From Parabacteroides sp. (GTDB taxonomy: Bacteria > Bacteroidota > Bacteroidia > Bacteroidales > Tannerellaceae), in the NCBI GenBank assembly GCA_019411205.1, contig DXRF01000102.1, positions 1 to 9,054 on the forward strand: a stretch of 9,054 nucleotides of DNA, in the 5' to 3' direction. Shown piece after piece: positions 1 to 6,723 of this stretch (positions are counted from its first letter, which is position 1; the number at the start of each line of letters is the position of its first letter). Both the position numbers and the translations under genes were made by a program. The notes under the pieces are model-generated. The model was not told where the DNA came from and made no database searches. It was given only the letters and a program-made list of their open reading frames with translations.

Positions 1-172
1 TTGCCTTTACCGTATCGGTAAAACTCTTGGCAACCTTATAGTTTACGTCGGCGTCGAGTAATGCCTTACGCACATCTTTCAATGTTTCAGCCACATTGAT
101 TTCCGTGATCTTACCTTCACCTTTCAACAGCTTAAACGATCTGTCTAACCTTTCGCTTAAGTTCTCAAACAT
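1..172 (-). CDS. ffh: Signal recognition particle protein Ffh, N-terminal fragment (cut by window edge)
   Basis: Reading the minus strand from the ATG at 172 gives 57 codons that run off the window. The protein begins MFENLSERLDRSFKLLKGEG and continues with a helix-rich segment containing ETLKDVRKALLDADVNYKVA. This is the characteristic N-terminal four-helix (N) domain of Ffh, the SRP54 GTPase that binds 4.5S RNA and targets ribosomes making membrane proteins to FtsY at the inner membrane. The GTPase (G) and methionine-rich (M) domains lie outside the window. FtsY also has an N domain, but the MFENL start and the DVRKALLDADVNY sequence are typical of Ffh. The start lies 99 bp downstream of the MATE gene on the same strand, and a -7-like element at 224-231 suggests ffh has its own promoter. 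Confidence 0.93.
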   Translation of the reverse strand, partial: MFENLSERLDRSFKLLKGEGKITEINVAETLKDVRKALLDADVNYKVAKSFTDTVKA

Positions 173-223
173 AATTCGTATGTATATTTATTTTATTCTA
201 TTTTCTATTCTTCGAATGAGAGG

Positions 224-231
224 CAAAGGTA
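224..231 (-). promoter_or_regulatory. Candidate Bacteroidetes-type -7 element upstream of ffh
   Basis: Read on the minus strand, 231 to 224 is TACCTTTG, a perfect match to the Bacteroidetes -7 consensus TAnnTTTG. It lies 51 bp before the ffh start codon in the 99-bp gap after the MATE gene. I see no convincing TTG -33 element at the expected distance of about 19-21 bp, so this is a partial promoter match. If real, transcription would start near 215-220 and leave a leader of about 45 nt. Confidence 0.45.
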
Positions 232-271
232 AGAAAAACTGACGAATAAAGAAAAGATCACAAATTCCGAG

Positions 272-1594
272 TCAGATTTTCTTATTTTGCCAAGATGCTT
301 TCTTTAAATAAATGACACTTGCGACCAATAAACCGGTATAATACACCACCTCGGTCATGAAACAGACAGCAACCGGCATATGCAAGCGCATTCCGACCAC
401 ATATATAAACAATGTATAGAAAACAAGGGTAGCCAACTCCATCACAAAAGCCGAACGAGTATTTCCCGTACCCGTCACTCCGTTGAACACTATATTGGCA
501 ACCGCTCCGATCAGCAAAGCGCCTGAAATCACATAAAGGGAAGGGATCGAAGCTTGTATCAAAGTCACGTCATTGGTATAAACCGATAATATCGTAGAAG
601 GAATCAGACAAGTAACAGACACAAAAACAGCCATGATTCCTAACGATATCCAGGTTATATGACGAATGATCGGGATAACCAGATCCTTATGCCCCGCCCC
701 GATGCTGTTACTCACAAACGTATTCGTTGCCGTCGATAAAGAATTGACAGGGATCAATAAAACGATGTAAACACTCCGGACAATATTCGCAACCGCCAGT
801 TCCCGCTGCCCTAAATGTTCCACAGCCACAAACAACATGAAATAAGTACTGAGCGAAATAAAATATTGCAACATCGTAAATATAGAGATGTCCAACACAC
901 GCCTCAGCAATTTAACATCGAACGATCGGAACTGGCTCAGTGCATACTTCTTGATATCCACCGTCATCCGAGTATAAACCATATAAAACACGATAGACAC
1001 CGCCTCCGCCATCACCGAAGCGATAGCCGCTCCTTTTATTCCCAATTCCGGAAAGCCACAGTTACCGAATATCAACAGGTAGTCCAGCAGCACATTCGTC
1101 AACGCCATCACAACAGCATTCAGTGTCAGCACCTTCGTCCGGGTAATACCGATAAACAAAGCACGGAACATCACATTCACAAAAGAGAAAAAGAACCCGA
1201 ACACACGCCAGTCCAAGAATTCTTCCGTGGCGTTCAGAATCGTATCGGAAGAAATCAGTACCCGCATAATATCCCCGGCAAACAGACGTGACAAAGTAAA
1301 CATGACGGCAGCCAGCATAAGCAGGAAAAAGACACCCTGTATCATCACCGGCCCGACTTCCTTATAATTCCGCTCCCCATTACGGCGAGCCATGATGATC
1401 TGCGATCCGGTACTAAACCCAAAAGCGATCGTAAAGGCACATATATAATACAAGCCGCCCATTGCCGAAGCACCTAACTCGACTTCACCGACCCGGCCCA
1501 AAAACGCGGTGTCCGTCACATTAATGACATTCTGTGCCAGAAGACTCAAAAAGATTGGATAACTAACATTCCAAATTTGCCTGTTTGTGTACAT
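272..1594 (-). CDS. MATE-family efflux transporter
   Basis: This 440-residue, strongly hydrophobic protein has about twelve predicted membrane segments (roughly residues 12-33, 43-69, 83-105, 126-150, 155-177, 185-209, then six more to about residue 430), arranged as two similar halves as in MATE (MatE) proteins. Typical family sequences are visible: an N-terminal segment with NVTDTAFLGRVGEVELGA, and in the second half GTGNTRSAF. MATE transporters are inner-membrane antiporters that export cationic drugs or metabolites in exchange for Na+ or H+. The substrate cannot be read from sequence, so no symbol is given. The length fits the family (about 440-460). The ATG start at 1594 places TM1 right after a short N-terminus; its Shine-Dalgarno sequence is weak. 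Its stop is 99 bp before ffh, and a terminator at 1630-1659 insulates it from panD. I could not find a clear promoter. Confidence 0.9.
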   Translation of the reverse strand: MYTNRQIWNVSYPIFLSLLAQNVINVTDTAFLGRVGEVELGASAMGGLYYICAFTIAFGFSTGSQIIMARRNGERNYKEVGPVMIQGVFFLLMLAAVMFTLSRLFAGDIMRVLISSDTILNATEEFLDWRVFGFFFSFVNVMFRALFIGITRTKVLTLNAVVMALTNVLLDYLLIFGNCGFPELGIKGAAIASVMAEAVSIVFYMVYTRMTVDIKKYALSQFRSFDVKLLRRVLDISIFTMLQYFISLSTYFMLFVAVEHLGQRELAVANIVRSVYIVLLIPVNSLSTATNTFVSNSIGAGHKDLVIPIIRHITWISLGIMAVFVSVTCLIPSTILSVYTNDVTLIQASIPSLYVISGALLIGAVANIVFNGVTGTGNTRSAFVMELATLVFYTLFIYVVGMRLHMPVAVCFMTEVVYYTGLLVASVIYLKKASWQNKKI

Positions 1595-1629
1595 ATAATA
1601 TTATTTACGAAGGAAATCCATACTCATAA

Positions 1630-1659
1630 AAAAAGCCCGCCACATCAGGCGAGCTTTTT
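1630..1659 (-). terminator. Intrinsic terminator downstream of panD
   Basis: The arms at 1630-1641 (AAAAAGCCCGCC) and 1648-1659 (GGCGAGCTTTTT) pair over 12 bp with one mismatch around the 6-nt loop ACATCA. Read on the minus strand, the stem is followed by a run of seven T (including the end of the arm), the layout of a rho-independent terminator for panC-panD, whose last stop codon lies 41 bp upstream. The stem also has a T tract on the plus strand but no plus-strand gene ends here. It lies 36 bp upstream of the MATE start, so it should separate that gene from pan transcription. Confidence 0.85.
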
Positions 1660-1699
1660 CTTTATATGCTATCGCATTTATTTTTCAGCTACCGATGCT

Positions 1700-2050
1700 T
1701 CATATCAGTTTATTGGTTGCCGTATCAGGAAACACAACCGACGGCTTAAATGTTTTCGCCTCCTCAAAATCCATCAAGGCATACGACATAATAATGATGA
1801 TATCGCCAGGTTGTGCCTTGCGTGCAGCAGCTCCATTCAGGCAAACCACTCCCGAACCTCGTTCACCTTTAATGATATACGTTTCAAAACGTTCACCGTT
1901 ATTATTATTCACAATAGCGACCTTTTCGTTGGCAATCAAGTTGGCAGCATCCAGCAAATCCTCGTCAACAGTGATACTTCCTATATAATTCAGATTGGCT
2001 TCCGTTACCGTTACCCGGTGAATCTTTGATTTAACTACTTCTATAAACAT
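1700..2050 (-). CDS. panD: Aspartate 1-decarboxylase (pyruvoyl-dependent)
   Basis: PanD decarboxylates L-aspartate to beta-alanine, the amine partner PanC uses to make pantothenate. The 116-residue product keeps the whole active site at E. coli numbering: Lys9, His11, Tyr22, the Gly24-Ser25 self-cleavage site that creates the pyruvoyl group, Arg54, Thr57 and Tyr58. The sequence GAAARKAQPGDIIIIMSY (about residues 73-90) is the conserved second half of the double-psi beta-barrel. It is cytoplasmic and in E. coli works as a tetramer. It is slightly shorter than the E. coli enzyme (126), with the difference at the C-terminus. It is downstream of panC on the same strand with a 114-bp gap containing an inverted heptamer repeat, and is followed by a strong terminator. 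The pair probably forms one transcription unit, although the long gap leaves room for separate control of panD. Confidence 0.97.
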   Translation of the reverse strand: MFIEVVKSKIHRVTVTEANLNYIGSITVDEDLLDAANLIANEKVAIVNNNNGERFETYIIKGERGSGVVCLNGAAARKAQPGDIIIIMSYALMDFEEAKTFKPSVVFPDTATNKLI

Positions 2051-2057
2051 ACGATCT

Positions 2058-2159
2058 GATTTATGATTTATGATTTATGAATTATTTAGCTTCGCTTGTT
2101 TCTTCCATATAAAACTATGACTATTCAGGAAACAAATCACCATTCATAAATCATAAATC
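2058..2159. repeat. Perfect 18-bp inverted repeat made of GATTTAT heptamers, between panC and panD
   Basis: Three tandem copies of GATTTAT run from 2058 to 2078, followed by GAAT. The segment 2065-2082 (GATTTATGATTTATGAAT) is the exact reverse complement of 2142-2159 (ATTCATAAATCATAAATC). The arms are separated by 59 bp of unrelated sequence with no open reading frame of note. In a panC-panD transcript the arms could form a long A/U-rich stem starting 5 nt after the panC stop and ending about 14 nt before the panD start. I see no target-site duplication and no poly-T tract, so it does not look like a clear insertion element or an intrinsic terminator. AT-rich heptamer repeats are, to my knowledge, seen in other Bacteroidales intergenic regions; their role is unclear. 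Confidence 0.85.
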
Positions 2160-2164
2160 CATAT

Positions 2165-3004
2165 TTAGTACTTAATATTATCTATCAGACGAACCTCTCC
2201 GCAATATACCGTAATACATCCTACCGGATAAGTCGTATCGGACCAGTTCTTGATGGACTCCATCGTATTGCCATCTACAATCTCATAGTATTCCACACGC
2301 ATGACACGATCGGCATTTATTGTGTTGACAACATAGTCGATCACCTCCTGCACACTCTTTTCGGGCACAAAGTTAGCACTTTCTTTTAACGTACGAGCTA
2401 TTAACGGAGCTTTTTGACGTTGTTCGGGTGTCAGGCGCACGTTACGGCTACTCAATGCCAAGCCGTCTGCTTCACGCAAAATCGGACAGTCGTTGATCTT
2501 CACCGGTATATCCAGTTGTTTCACCATAGCACGGATCACAGCGATCTGCTGGAAATCTTTTTCACCGAAATAGGCATTATCCGGTTCGACCGCATAAAAA
2601 AGCTTGCTCACAATCTGAGCAACCCCATTGAAATGTCCGGGACGGCGCGCCCCTTCCATTACGGCCGAAACAGTGCCGAAATCGAATGTGCGAGTATCTG
2701 GCTCCGGATACATTTCGTCTACCGACGGCGCAAATACATAATCGCAACCGGCCGGTTCCAACAAAGCACAGTCTTTATCCAACGTACGAGGATACGTTTC
2801 AAGGTCATGCTTGTCATTAAACTGGGTCGGATTGACAAAAACACTGACCACACACACGTCGTTTTCTTCCACACAACGTTTAACCAGGCTCAAGTGTCCG
2901 CTGTGTAATGCCCCCATAGTGGGGACAAAGCCAATTTGTTTGTTATTACGCTTTTCTTCAGCGAGATAACTCTTCAATTCTTTAATGCTGTTTACTATTT
3001 TCAT
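2165..3004 (-). CDS. panC: Pantothenate synthetase (pantoate--beta-alanine ligase)
   Basis: PanC joins pantoate and beta-alanine to make pantothenate, using ATP and passing through a pantoyl-adenylate, in the cytoplasm. The 279-residue protein has the family's usual length and its full set of motifs: PTMGALHSGH (28-37, containing the HxGH nucleotidylyl-transferase signature), FVNPTQF (56-62), GARRPGHFNGV (118-128), FGEKDFQQ (146-153) and ALSSRN (183-188). These make up the ATP and pantoate sites. The ATG at 3004 gives the standard MKIVNSIKEL N-terminus. An AAAGG sequence directly abuts it, so spacing is poor for a Shine-Dalgarno, as is common in Bacteroidetes. It is the first gene of the panC-panD pair, which makes and uses beta-alanine, and is divergent from the GT5-like gene across a 99-bp shared upstream region. 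Confidence 0.98.
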   Translation of the reverse strand: MKIVNSIKELKSYLAEEKRNNKQIGFVPTMGALHSGHLSLVKRCVEENDVCVVSVFVNPTQFNDKHDLETYPRTLDKDCALLEPAGCDYVFAPSVDEMYPEPDTRTFDFGTVSAVMEGARRPGHFNGVAQIVSKLFYAVEPDNAYFGEKDFQQIAVIRAMVKQLDIPVKINDCPILREADGLALSSRNVRLTPEQRQKAPLIARTLKESANFVPEKSVQEVIDYVVNTINADRVMRVEYYEIVDGNTMESIKNWSDTTYPVGCITVYCGEVRLIDNIKY

Positions 3005-3043
3005 CCTTTAGATGCTTATTGACGGTGCAAAGCAAATAAATAA

Positions 3044-3075
3044 TTGCGGTAAATGAAAGAATTTTTGTATCTTTG
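3044..3075 (+). promoter_or_regulatory. Bacteroidetes-type promoter for the GT5-like/DUF4270 unit
   Basis: A TTG at 3044-3046 is followed 21 bp later by TATCTTTG at 3068-3075, a perfect match to TAnnTTTG. Motifs and spacing fit the Bacteroidetes housekeeping promoter. Transcription would start around 3080, leaving a leader of roughly 22-25 nt before the ATG at 3104. The position helps choose that ATG: the alternative in-frame ATG at 3053 lies upstream of the -7 element and could not be on this transcript. The panC promoter must lie in the same 99-bp region on the other strand, but only one-mismatch versions of the -7 motif are visible there. Confidence 0.7.
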
Positions 3076-3103
3076 TAGCGTCTTTATAAAACTAGTTTAC
3101 AGA

Positions 3104-3922
3104 ATGGATGCAAAAAAAATCTTGTTTATAGCTCAAGAAATAACACCCTACCTTCCCGAATCAGAGATTGCAACGATATGCAGAAACCTGCCACAAGGCA
3201 TACAGGAGCGTGGTCGCGAAATTAGGACTTTCATGCCCAAGTTCGGTAGCATTAACGAACGCCGCAACCAGTTGCACGAAGTAATCCGGCTTTCGGGTAT
3301 GAATCTCATCATTGATGATACCGATCACCCGCTGATCATAAAGGTAGCATCCATTCAGGCAGCCCGCATGCAGGTATACTTCATTGATAATGAAGATTTC
3401 TTCCAAAGAAAACATACTATCAGCGACGATGATGGAAACGAATACGAGGATAACGACGACCGTTCGATCTTCTACGTTCGTGGTGTATTGGAAACAGTGA
3501 AAAAACTCCGTTGGATACCGGACGTCATTCACTGTCATGGTTGGATGTCAGCGCTAACAGCCCTGTACATCAAACGTATGTATGCTGACGATCCTTGCCT
3601 CAAAGATGCAAAGATCGTATACTCTATTTATAACGATGACTTCAAAACACCGTTCAGAAAAGAATTTGCAAGCAAGTTAAAAATGGATGGAGCCAAGGAC
3701 AGCGACCTGAAAGGCATCAAAGCCGATACAAGCTTCACCGGGCTGACCAAGCTCGCCATCGATTTCGCAGATGGTGTGATACAGGGTAGTGAAACGATCA
3801 ATCAAGATGTGCTGGATTATATTGCCACTAAAAAGCACACCCCATTCCTACCTTATCAGTCGCCGGACGTTTATATGGATAAATTCAATGAATTCTACGA
3901 TGTCGTATTAGGCACAAAATAA
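3104..3922 (+). CDS. Glycogen synthase-like protein: GT5 N-terminal domain only, probable pseudoenzyme
   Basis: The 272-residue product aligns along its length with the N-terminal Rossmann half of GT5 glycogen/starch synthases: KKILFIAQEITPYL at the start, an acidic stretch with YEDNDDR followed by FYVRGVLE (about 114-130), then DVIHCHGWMSAL (140-151). A full bacterial enzyme is about 480 residues; the C-terminal GT-B domain that binds the sugar nucleotide is absent, and no remnant follows before the next gene at 3933. Key N-domain motifs are also changed. A gapless alignment puts P18-ESEI where KTGGL is expected; Gly146 replaces Asp in HxHDW; Tyr176 replaces His in the [VI]HN motif. Normal ADP-glucose transfer therefore looks impossible. 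There is no signal peptide, so it should be cytoplasmic. The ATG at 3104 is chosen because a promoter overlaps the longer version, whose 17 extra residues do not belong to the family. The stop is 10 bp before the DUF4270 gene, suggesting co-transcription. Databases probably label it glycogen synthase; binding or regulation is more likely. Confidence 0.88.
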   Translation: MDAKKILFIAQEITPYLPESEIATICRNLPQGIQERGREIRTFMPKFGSINERRNQLHEVIRLSGMNLIIDDTDHPLIIKVASIQAARMQVYFIDNEDFFQRKHTISDDDGNEYEDNDDRSIFYVRGVLETVKKLRWIPDVIHCHGWMSALTALYIKRMYADDPCLKDAKIVYSIYNDDFKTPFRKEFASKLKMDGAKDSDLKGIKADTSFTGLTKLAIDFADGVIQGSETINQDVLDYIATKKHTPFLPYQSPDVYMDKFNEFYDVVLGTK

Positions 3923-3932
3923 AATTAGAGAC

Positions 3933-5309
3933 ATGAAAATCAAGCTTTTTGTACTTGGCCTGAGTCTCGGGATCTCGATTCTGAGCGGGTGTAATGATGA
4001 TTTGACGCAGGTAGGAACAGGTATTCAACCGGAGAATGACAGACCGTTGGTATATGCGGACACATTCTACATGAAAGCAAAAACATTACAGACAGATTCT
4101 GTCTATGCCCGGACAATTTACGGTTCATTAGGGGAAATATACGATCCTTTGTATGGAAACCTGAAGTCTGATTTTATGTGCCAGTTCTACTGTCCGGAAA
4201 ATTTCAAATTTAGGTATACACCCCACAATGGCGTAATAGATTCAGTCGAATTTAAAATATATTACAGCCGAAGTTGGACAGGGGATTCTCTAACTCCGAT
4301 GCGTGCACAACTATACGAAGTAACAACTCCACTAACAAGGAATTTTTATACGAATGTCGATCCGGAACAATACTGCAATATGCAGAAATCATTAGGTATG
4401 CAGACATATACAGCACGTGATTTAAGTGTTTCGGATTCTCTTTGGAATGATAAAAATTCAAACAACGTACTGACTTATCAACCGAGAATAACCATCCGCA
4501 TGCCTCAGGAAGTAGGTCAACGTTTCTACGACGCTACAATCAAAACTCCGGAAGTTTTCAACGACCAGAATACGTTCAATCAGTTCTTTCCCGGTATTTA
4601 TGTCACAAATACATACGGTACAGGAAACATCCTGAACATCGAAAGTACCCAGATGAACATTTACTATAAGCACACGATAAAAGGCTCTGCCGATCAGGAT
4701 TCAATCGTACAGGCTTGGGAGACTTTCAGTGCGACATCTGAAGTTATCCAGTTGAACAGATTCAAGAATACAGACATCAGCCATCTGCTTGAACCCAATG
4801 ATAGCATCGCTTATCTGAAAAGTCCGGCAGGCGTATACACCCAGTTGACAATCCCGGCACAAGATATTGCCCCTATTATCCAAGGACGTATTGTCAGCAA
4901 TGTGGACTTTTCTCTAAAAGCCCTTCCACAAGAAGACTGGAAATTTGCATTTGAAGCTCCCGCCAACGTGCTGATACTCCCAAAGGATTCTATGGATACA
5001 TTCTTTAGAAACAATAATGTAGAAAATAACATCACTTCCTTCCGGGGATCTTATGTGGCTTCGACCCGAACCTACTCATTCGGAAACATAGCCAAGCTGC
5101 TTAAAACCCACATAGAGAACTCTCCTGATGAAGATCTGGTTATCAACGTTATCCCCGTACAGCGCAGAGTAGGAACGACAACCAACTACTACGGGCAGAC
5201 AAGCGAATACACAGTCGCCATCGAGAACTATTTGAAACCTTCCGGTGTAAAACTACGTATCGACAAAGACGCAATGGAAATGCGTATCGTAACAATCGAA
5301 TATAGATAA
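3933..5309 (+). CDS. DUF4270-family lipoprotein, probably surface exposed
   Basis: This 458-residue protein begins with a lipoprotein signal peptide: MKIK, a hydrophobic stretch (5-17), then the lipobox LSGC with the lipidated cysteine at 20. The cysteine is followed by NDD; acidic residues at this position resemble the Bacteroidetes lipoprotein export signal for the outer face of the outer membrane. The rest is polar and looks beta-rich, with SLGEIYDPLYGNLKSDF (about 65-81), VIDSVEFKIYYS, and a C-terminal SGVKLRIDKDAM stretch, which I recognise as the DUF4270 family of Bacteroidota. Its function is not known to me and no catalytic motif is visible. It starts 10 bp after the GT5-like gene and is probably translated from the same mRNA; the upstream TTAGAG is only a weak ribosome-binding site. 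The unit ends at the hairpin 5349-5382. The ATG at 3933 is the only start giving the signal peptide. Confidence 0.88.
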   Translation: MKIKLFVLGLSLGISILSGCNDDLTQVGTGIQPENDRPLVYADTFYMKAKTLQTDSVYARTIYGSLGEIYDPLYGNLKSDFMCQFYCPENFKFRYTPHNGVIDSVEFKIYYSRSWTGDSLTPMRAQLYEVTTPLTRNFYTNVDPEQYCNMQKSLGMQTYTARDLSVSDSLWNDKNSNNVLTYQPRITIRMPQEVGQRFYDATIKTPEVFNDQNTFNQFFPGIYVTNTYGTGNILNIESTQMNIYYKHTIKGSADQDSIVQAWETFSATSEVIQLNRFKNTDISHLLEPNDSIAYLKSPAGVYTQLTIPAQDIAPIIQGRIVSNVDFSLKALPQEDWKFAFEAPANVLILPKDSMDTFFRNNNVENNITSFRGSYVASTRTYSFGNIAKLLKTHIENSPDEDLVINVIPVQRRVGTTTNYYGQTSEYTVAIENYLKPSGVKLRIDKDAMEMRIVTIEYR

Positions 5310-5348
5310 GCAAGACAGACTGACTATTTATTATCTATCAGATATAAA

Positions 5349-5382
5349 AAAACCGGGGTTCCATTTAGGGAATCCCGGTTTT
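5349..5382. terminator. Bidirectional intrinsic terminator between convergent units
   Basis: The arm AAAACCGGGGTTCC (5349-5362) pairs with GGAATCCCGGTTTT (5369-5382) over 14 bp with a single G-U wobble when read on the plus strand, around a 6-nt loop ATTTAG. Both strands end in a T tract; on the minus strand it is seven T. It lies 39 bp after the DUF4270 stop and 17 bp after the stop of the minus-strand GH57-like gene, so it can end both the 3104-5309 unit and the glycogen operon. Confidence 0.9.
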
Positions 5383-5399
5383 CATTTATTACTTTACCT

Positions 5400-6707
5400 T
5401 TATTCAGCAGCCGTTTTTTTCGCTGCTTTTTTCTTATACTTATCAAGCTCTTTCTGTAACTTTTCAATCTCTTCACCCTGATTCTTAATCGTTGTAAGAA
5501 GCGAATTCAACTCTTCGTTCTCTATCTCAACAGGATACAAAGCATCTACACGGCTGATAAAATCACCTAATATATTCATATAATTGGTAAACGCATCATA
5601 CGGAGAATCATAAATACCACGATTAAGCCAAATTCCAGTTTTCTTGGTTGTCATAAAACGGAAGTTATTGCTTGCCTGCAAATAATCCCAGTCCTGCTTG
5701 ATGCGGCGATCATCACATAAATGAACACGACCAGCCACACTATACAATTTATTAAATGCCTCACGCTGCATCACATTACCCAGCCAACAACTCGTATCTC
5801 TTTCCTCATCGGCCCACGACATCGGATAAGGAACATCGACTTGATCTACAGACTTGAACTTTGTCACGATTTCAGACGGAGTCGAGAATGAAATGCCCTT
5901 TTCTTTCGCACAAGCCGGCAAAGCCTTCATGAACTGCAGGATATTCGAAGATAACGGTTGTGCAATACCCAAGGCAGAAAGCTCCATAAAAATATTGATA
6001 ACCTGTTCTTCTTCCGGTAACCCCGCAATCCAACCGATATATTTATCTGCAAATAACGGATATTCGCTCCAATCCGAATTAGAGAAACGCAGACTAATGT
6101 CGTCCGACAGTTTGAAATCACGAAGCAAAATCTTCAAATTAGGATTATAGGCACAATGGTACACATAATGCGGGCTCTTCCATCCCAACACATGTTTGGC
6201 ACCTTCGGTCAAAATTCCCTTAAATCCCATACTTGCAACAACCGATCCGATCTCATTCGAATAAATCAAGCTGGAATTACGGAAAACCTTGGGAGTTTGT
6301 CCAAAAACTTGTTTGATCTTCGCACTCATTCTGGAAACTTCTTCACGAAAACATTCTTCATTAGCCAAAGAAGAAAGCCCATGAGAATAAGGTTCGCACA
6401 AAAATTCGCAACAACCTGTGTCATTCAATTGATGCAACAGGTCTATCACAGCGGGAGAATAGATCTCCAACTGTTCCAAAGCCACGCCCGAAATAGAAAA
6501 AGCGACTTTAAAAGCTCCTCCGTTGTTCTTTACCATTTCAAGCAAAGTGGTCAATGCCGGAATATAAGAACGCTCTGCAATCTCCGTGATACTGCGTTCA
6601 TTTTCATAATCATCATAATAGTAATGATCCGTACCGATATCGAAACAACGATAGCGTTTCAGATGTATGATTTGATGTATTTCAAAATAAAGACAGATTG
6701 TTTTCAT
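5400..6707 (-). CDS. GH57 alpha-amylase-like protein lacking both catalytic residues
   Basis: The 435-residue protein shows the GH57 layout: conserved region 1 with FEIHQIIHLKRY (8-19; the family usually has HQP), then DIGTDHYYYDDY, region 2 EFLCEPYSHGL (101-111), region 3 KVFRNSSLIY (140-149), GILTEGAKHVLGWKSP, region 4 INIFMELSALGIAQ (237-250) and the helical region WLGNVMQREAF. Active relatives read NTELIY in region 3, with the nucleophile Glu, and FMDYETFGEHQ in region 4, with the acid Asp. Here these positions are Ser146 (codon 6270-6272) and Glu242 (5982-5984), and the rest of region 4 has also diverged. GH57 amylase-like homologues with substituted catalytic residues have been described; this fits that group. 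Residues about 393-435 form a charged probable coiled coil ending in a Lys/Ala-rich tail. There is no signal peptide, so it is cytoplasmic. It is the last gene of the operon, starting 16 bp after the glycosyltransferase stop. Hydrolysis seems unlikely; glucan binding is a guess. Confidence 0.88.
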   Translation of the reverse strand: MKTICLYFEIHQIIHLKRYRCFDIGTDHYYYDDYENERSITEIAERSYIPALTTLLEMVKNNGGAFKVAFSISGVALEQLEIYSPAVIDLLHQLNDTGCCEFLCEPYSHGLSSLANEECFREEVSRMSAKIKQVFGQTPKVFRNSSLIYSNEIGSVVASMGFKGILTEGAKHVLGWKSPHYVYHCAYNPNLKILLRDFKLSDDISLRFSNSDWSEYPLFADKYIGWIAGLPEEEQVINIFMELSALGIAQPLSSNILQFMKALPACAKEKGISFSTPSEIVTKFKSVDQVDVPYPMSWADEERDTSCWLGNVMQREAFNKLYSVAGRVHLCDDRRIKQDWDYLQASNNFRFMTTKKTGIWLNRGIYDSPYDAFTNYMNILGDFISRVDALYPVEIENEELNSLLTTIKNQGEEIEKLQKELDKYKKKAAKKTAAE

Positions 6708-6723
6708 ATCTAATGTTGTTTTA

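Noticed and set aside
815..1291. Plus-strand open frame of 158 codons opposite the MATE gene.
   Set aside because: Its His/Gln/Arg-rich composition is what results from reading a hydrophobic membrane gene backwards; no family resemblance.
2058..2159. The heptamer inverted repeat as a miniature transposable element or a terminator.
   Set aside because: No target-site duplication flanks it, the 59-bp loop is too long and the stem too AU-rich for an intrinsic terminator, and no T tract follows.
3053..3103. Longer start for the GT5-like gene adding 17 residues (MKEFLYLCSVF...).
   Set aside because: The -7 element at 3068-3075 lies inside it, and the added residues have no counterpart in GT5 proteins, which begin at the MDAKKILFIAQE segment.
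3923..3932. Possible frameshift that cut a full-length glycogen synthase after its first domain.
   Set aside because: The next gene starts 10 bp later and encodes an unrelated lipoprotein; no C-terminal GT-B motifs occur in any frame downstream.
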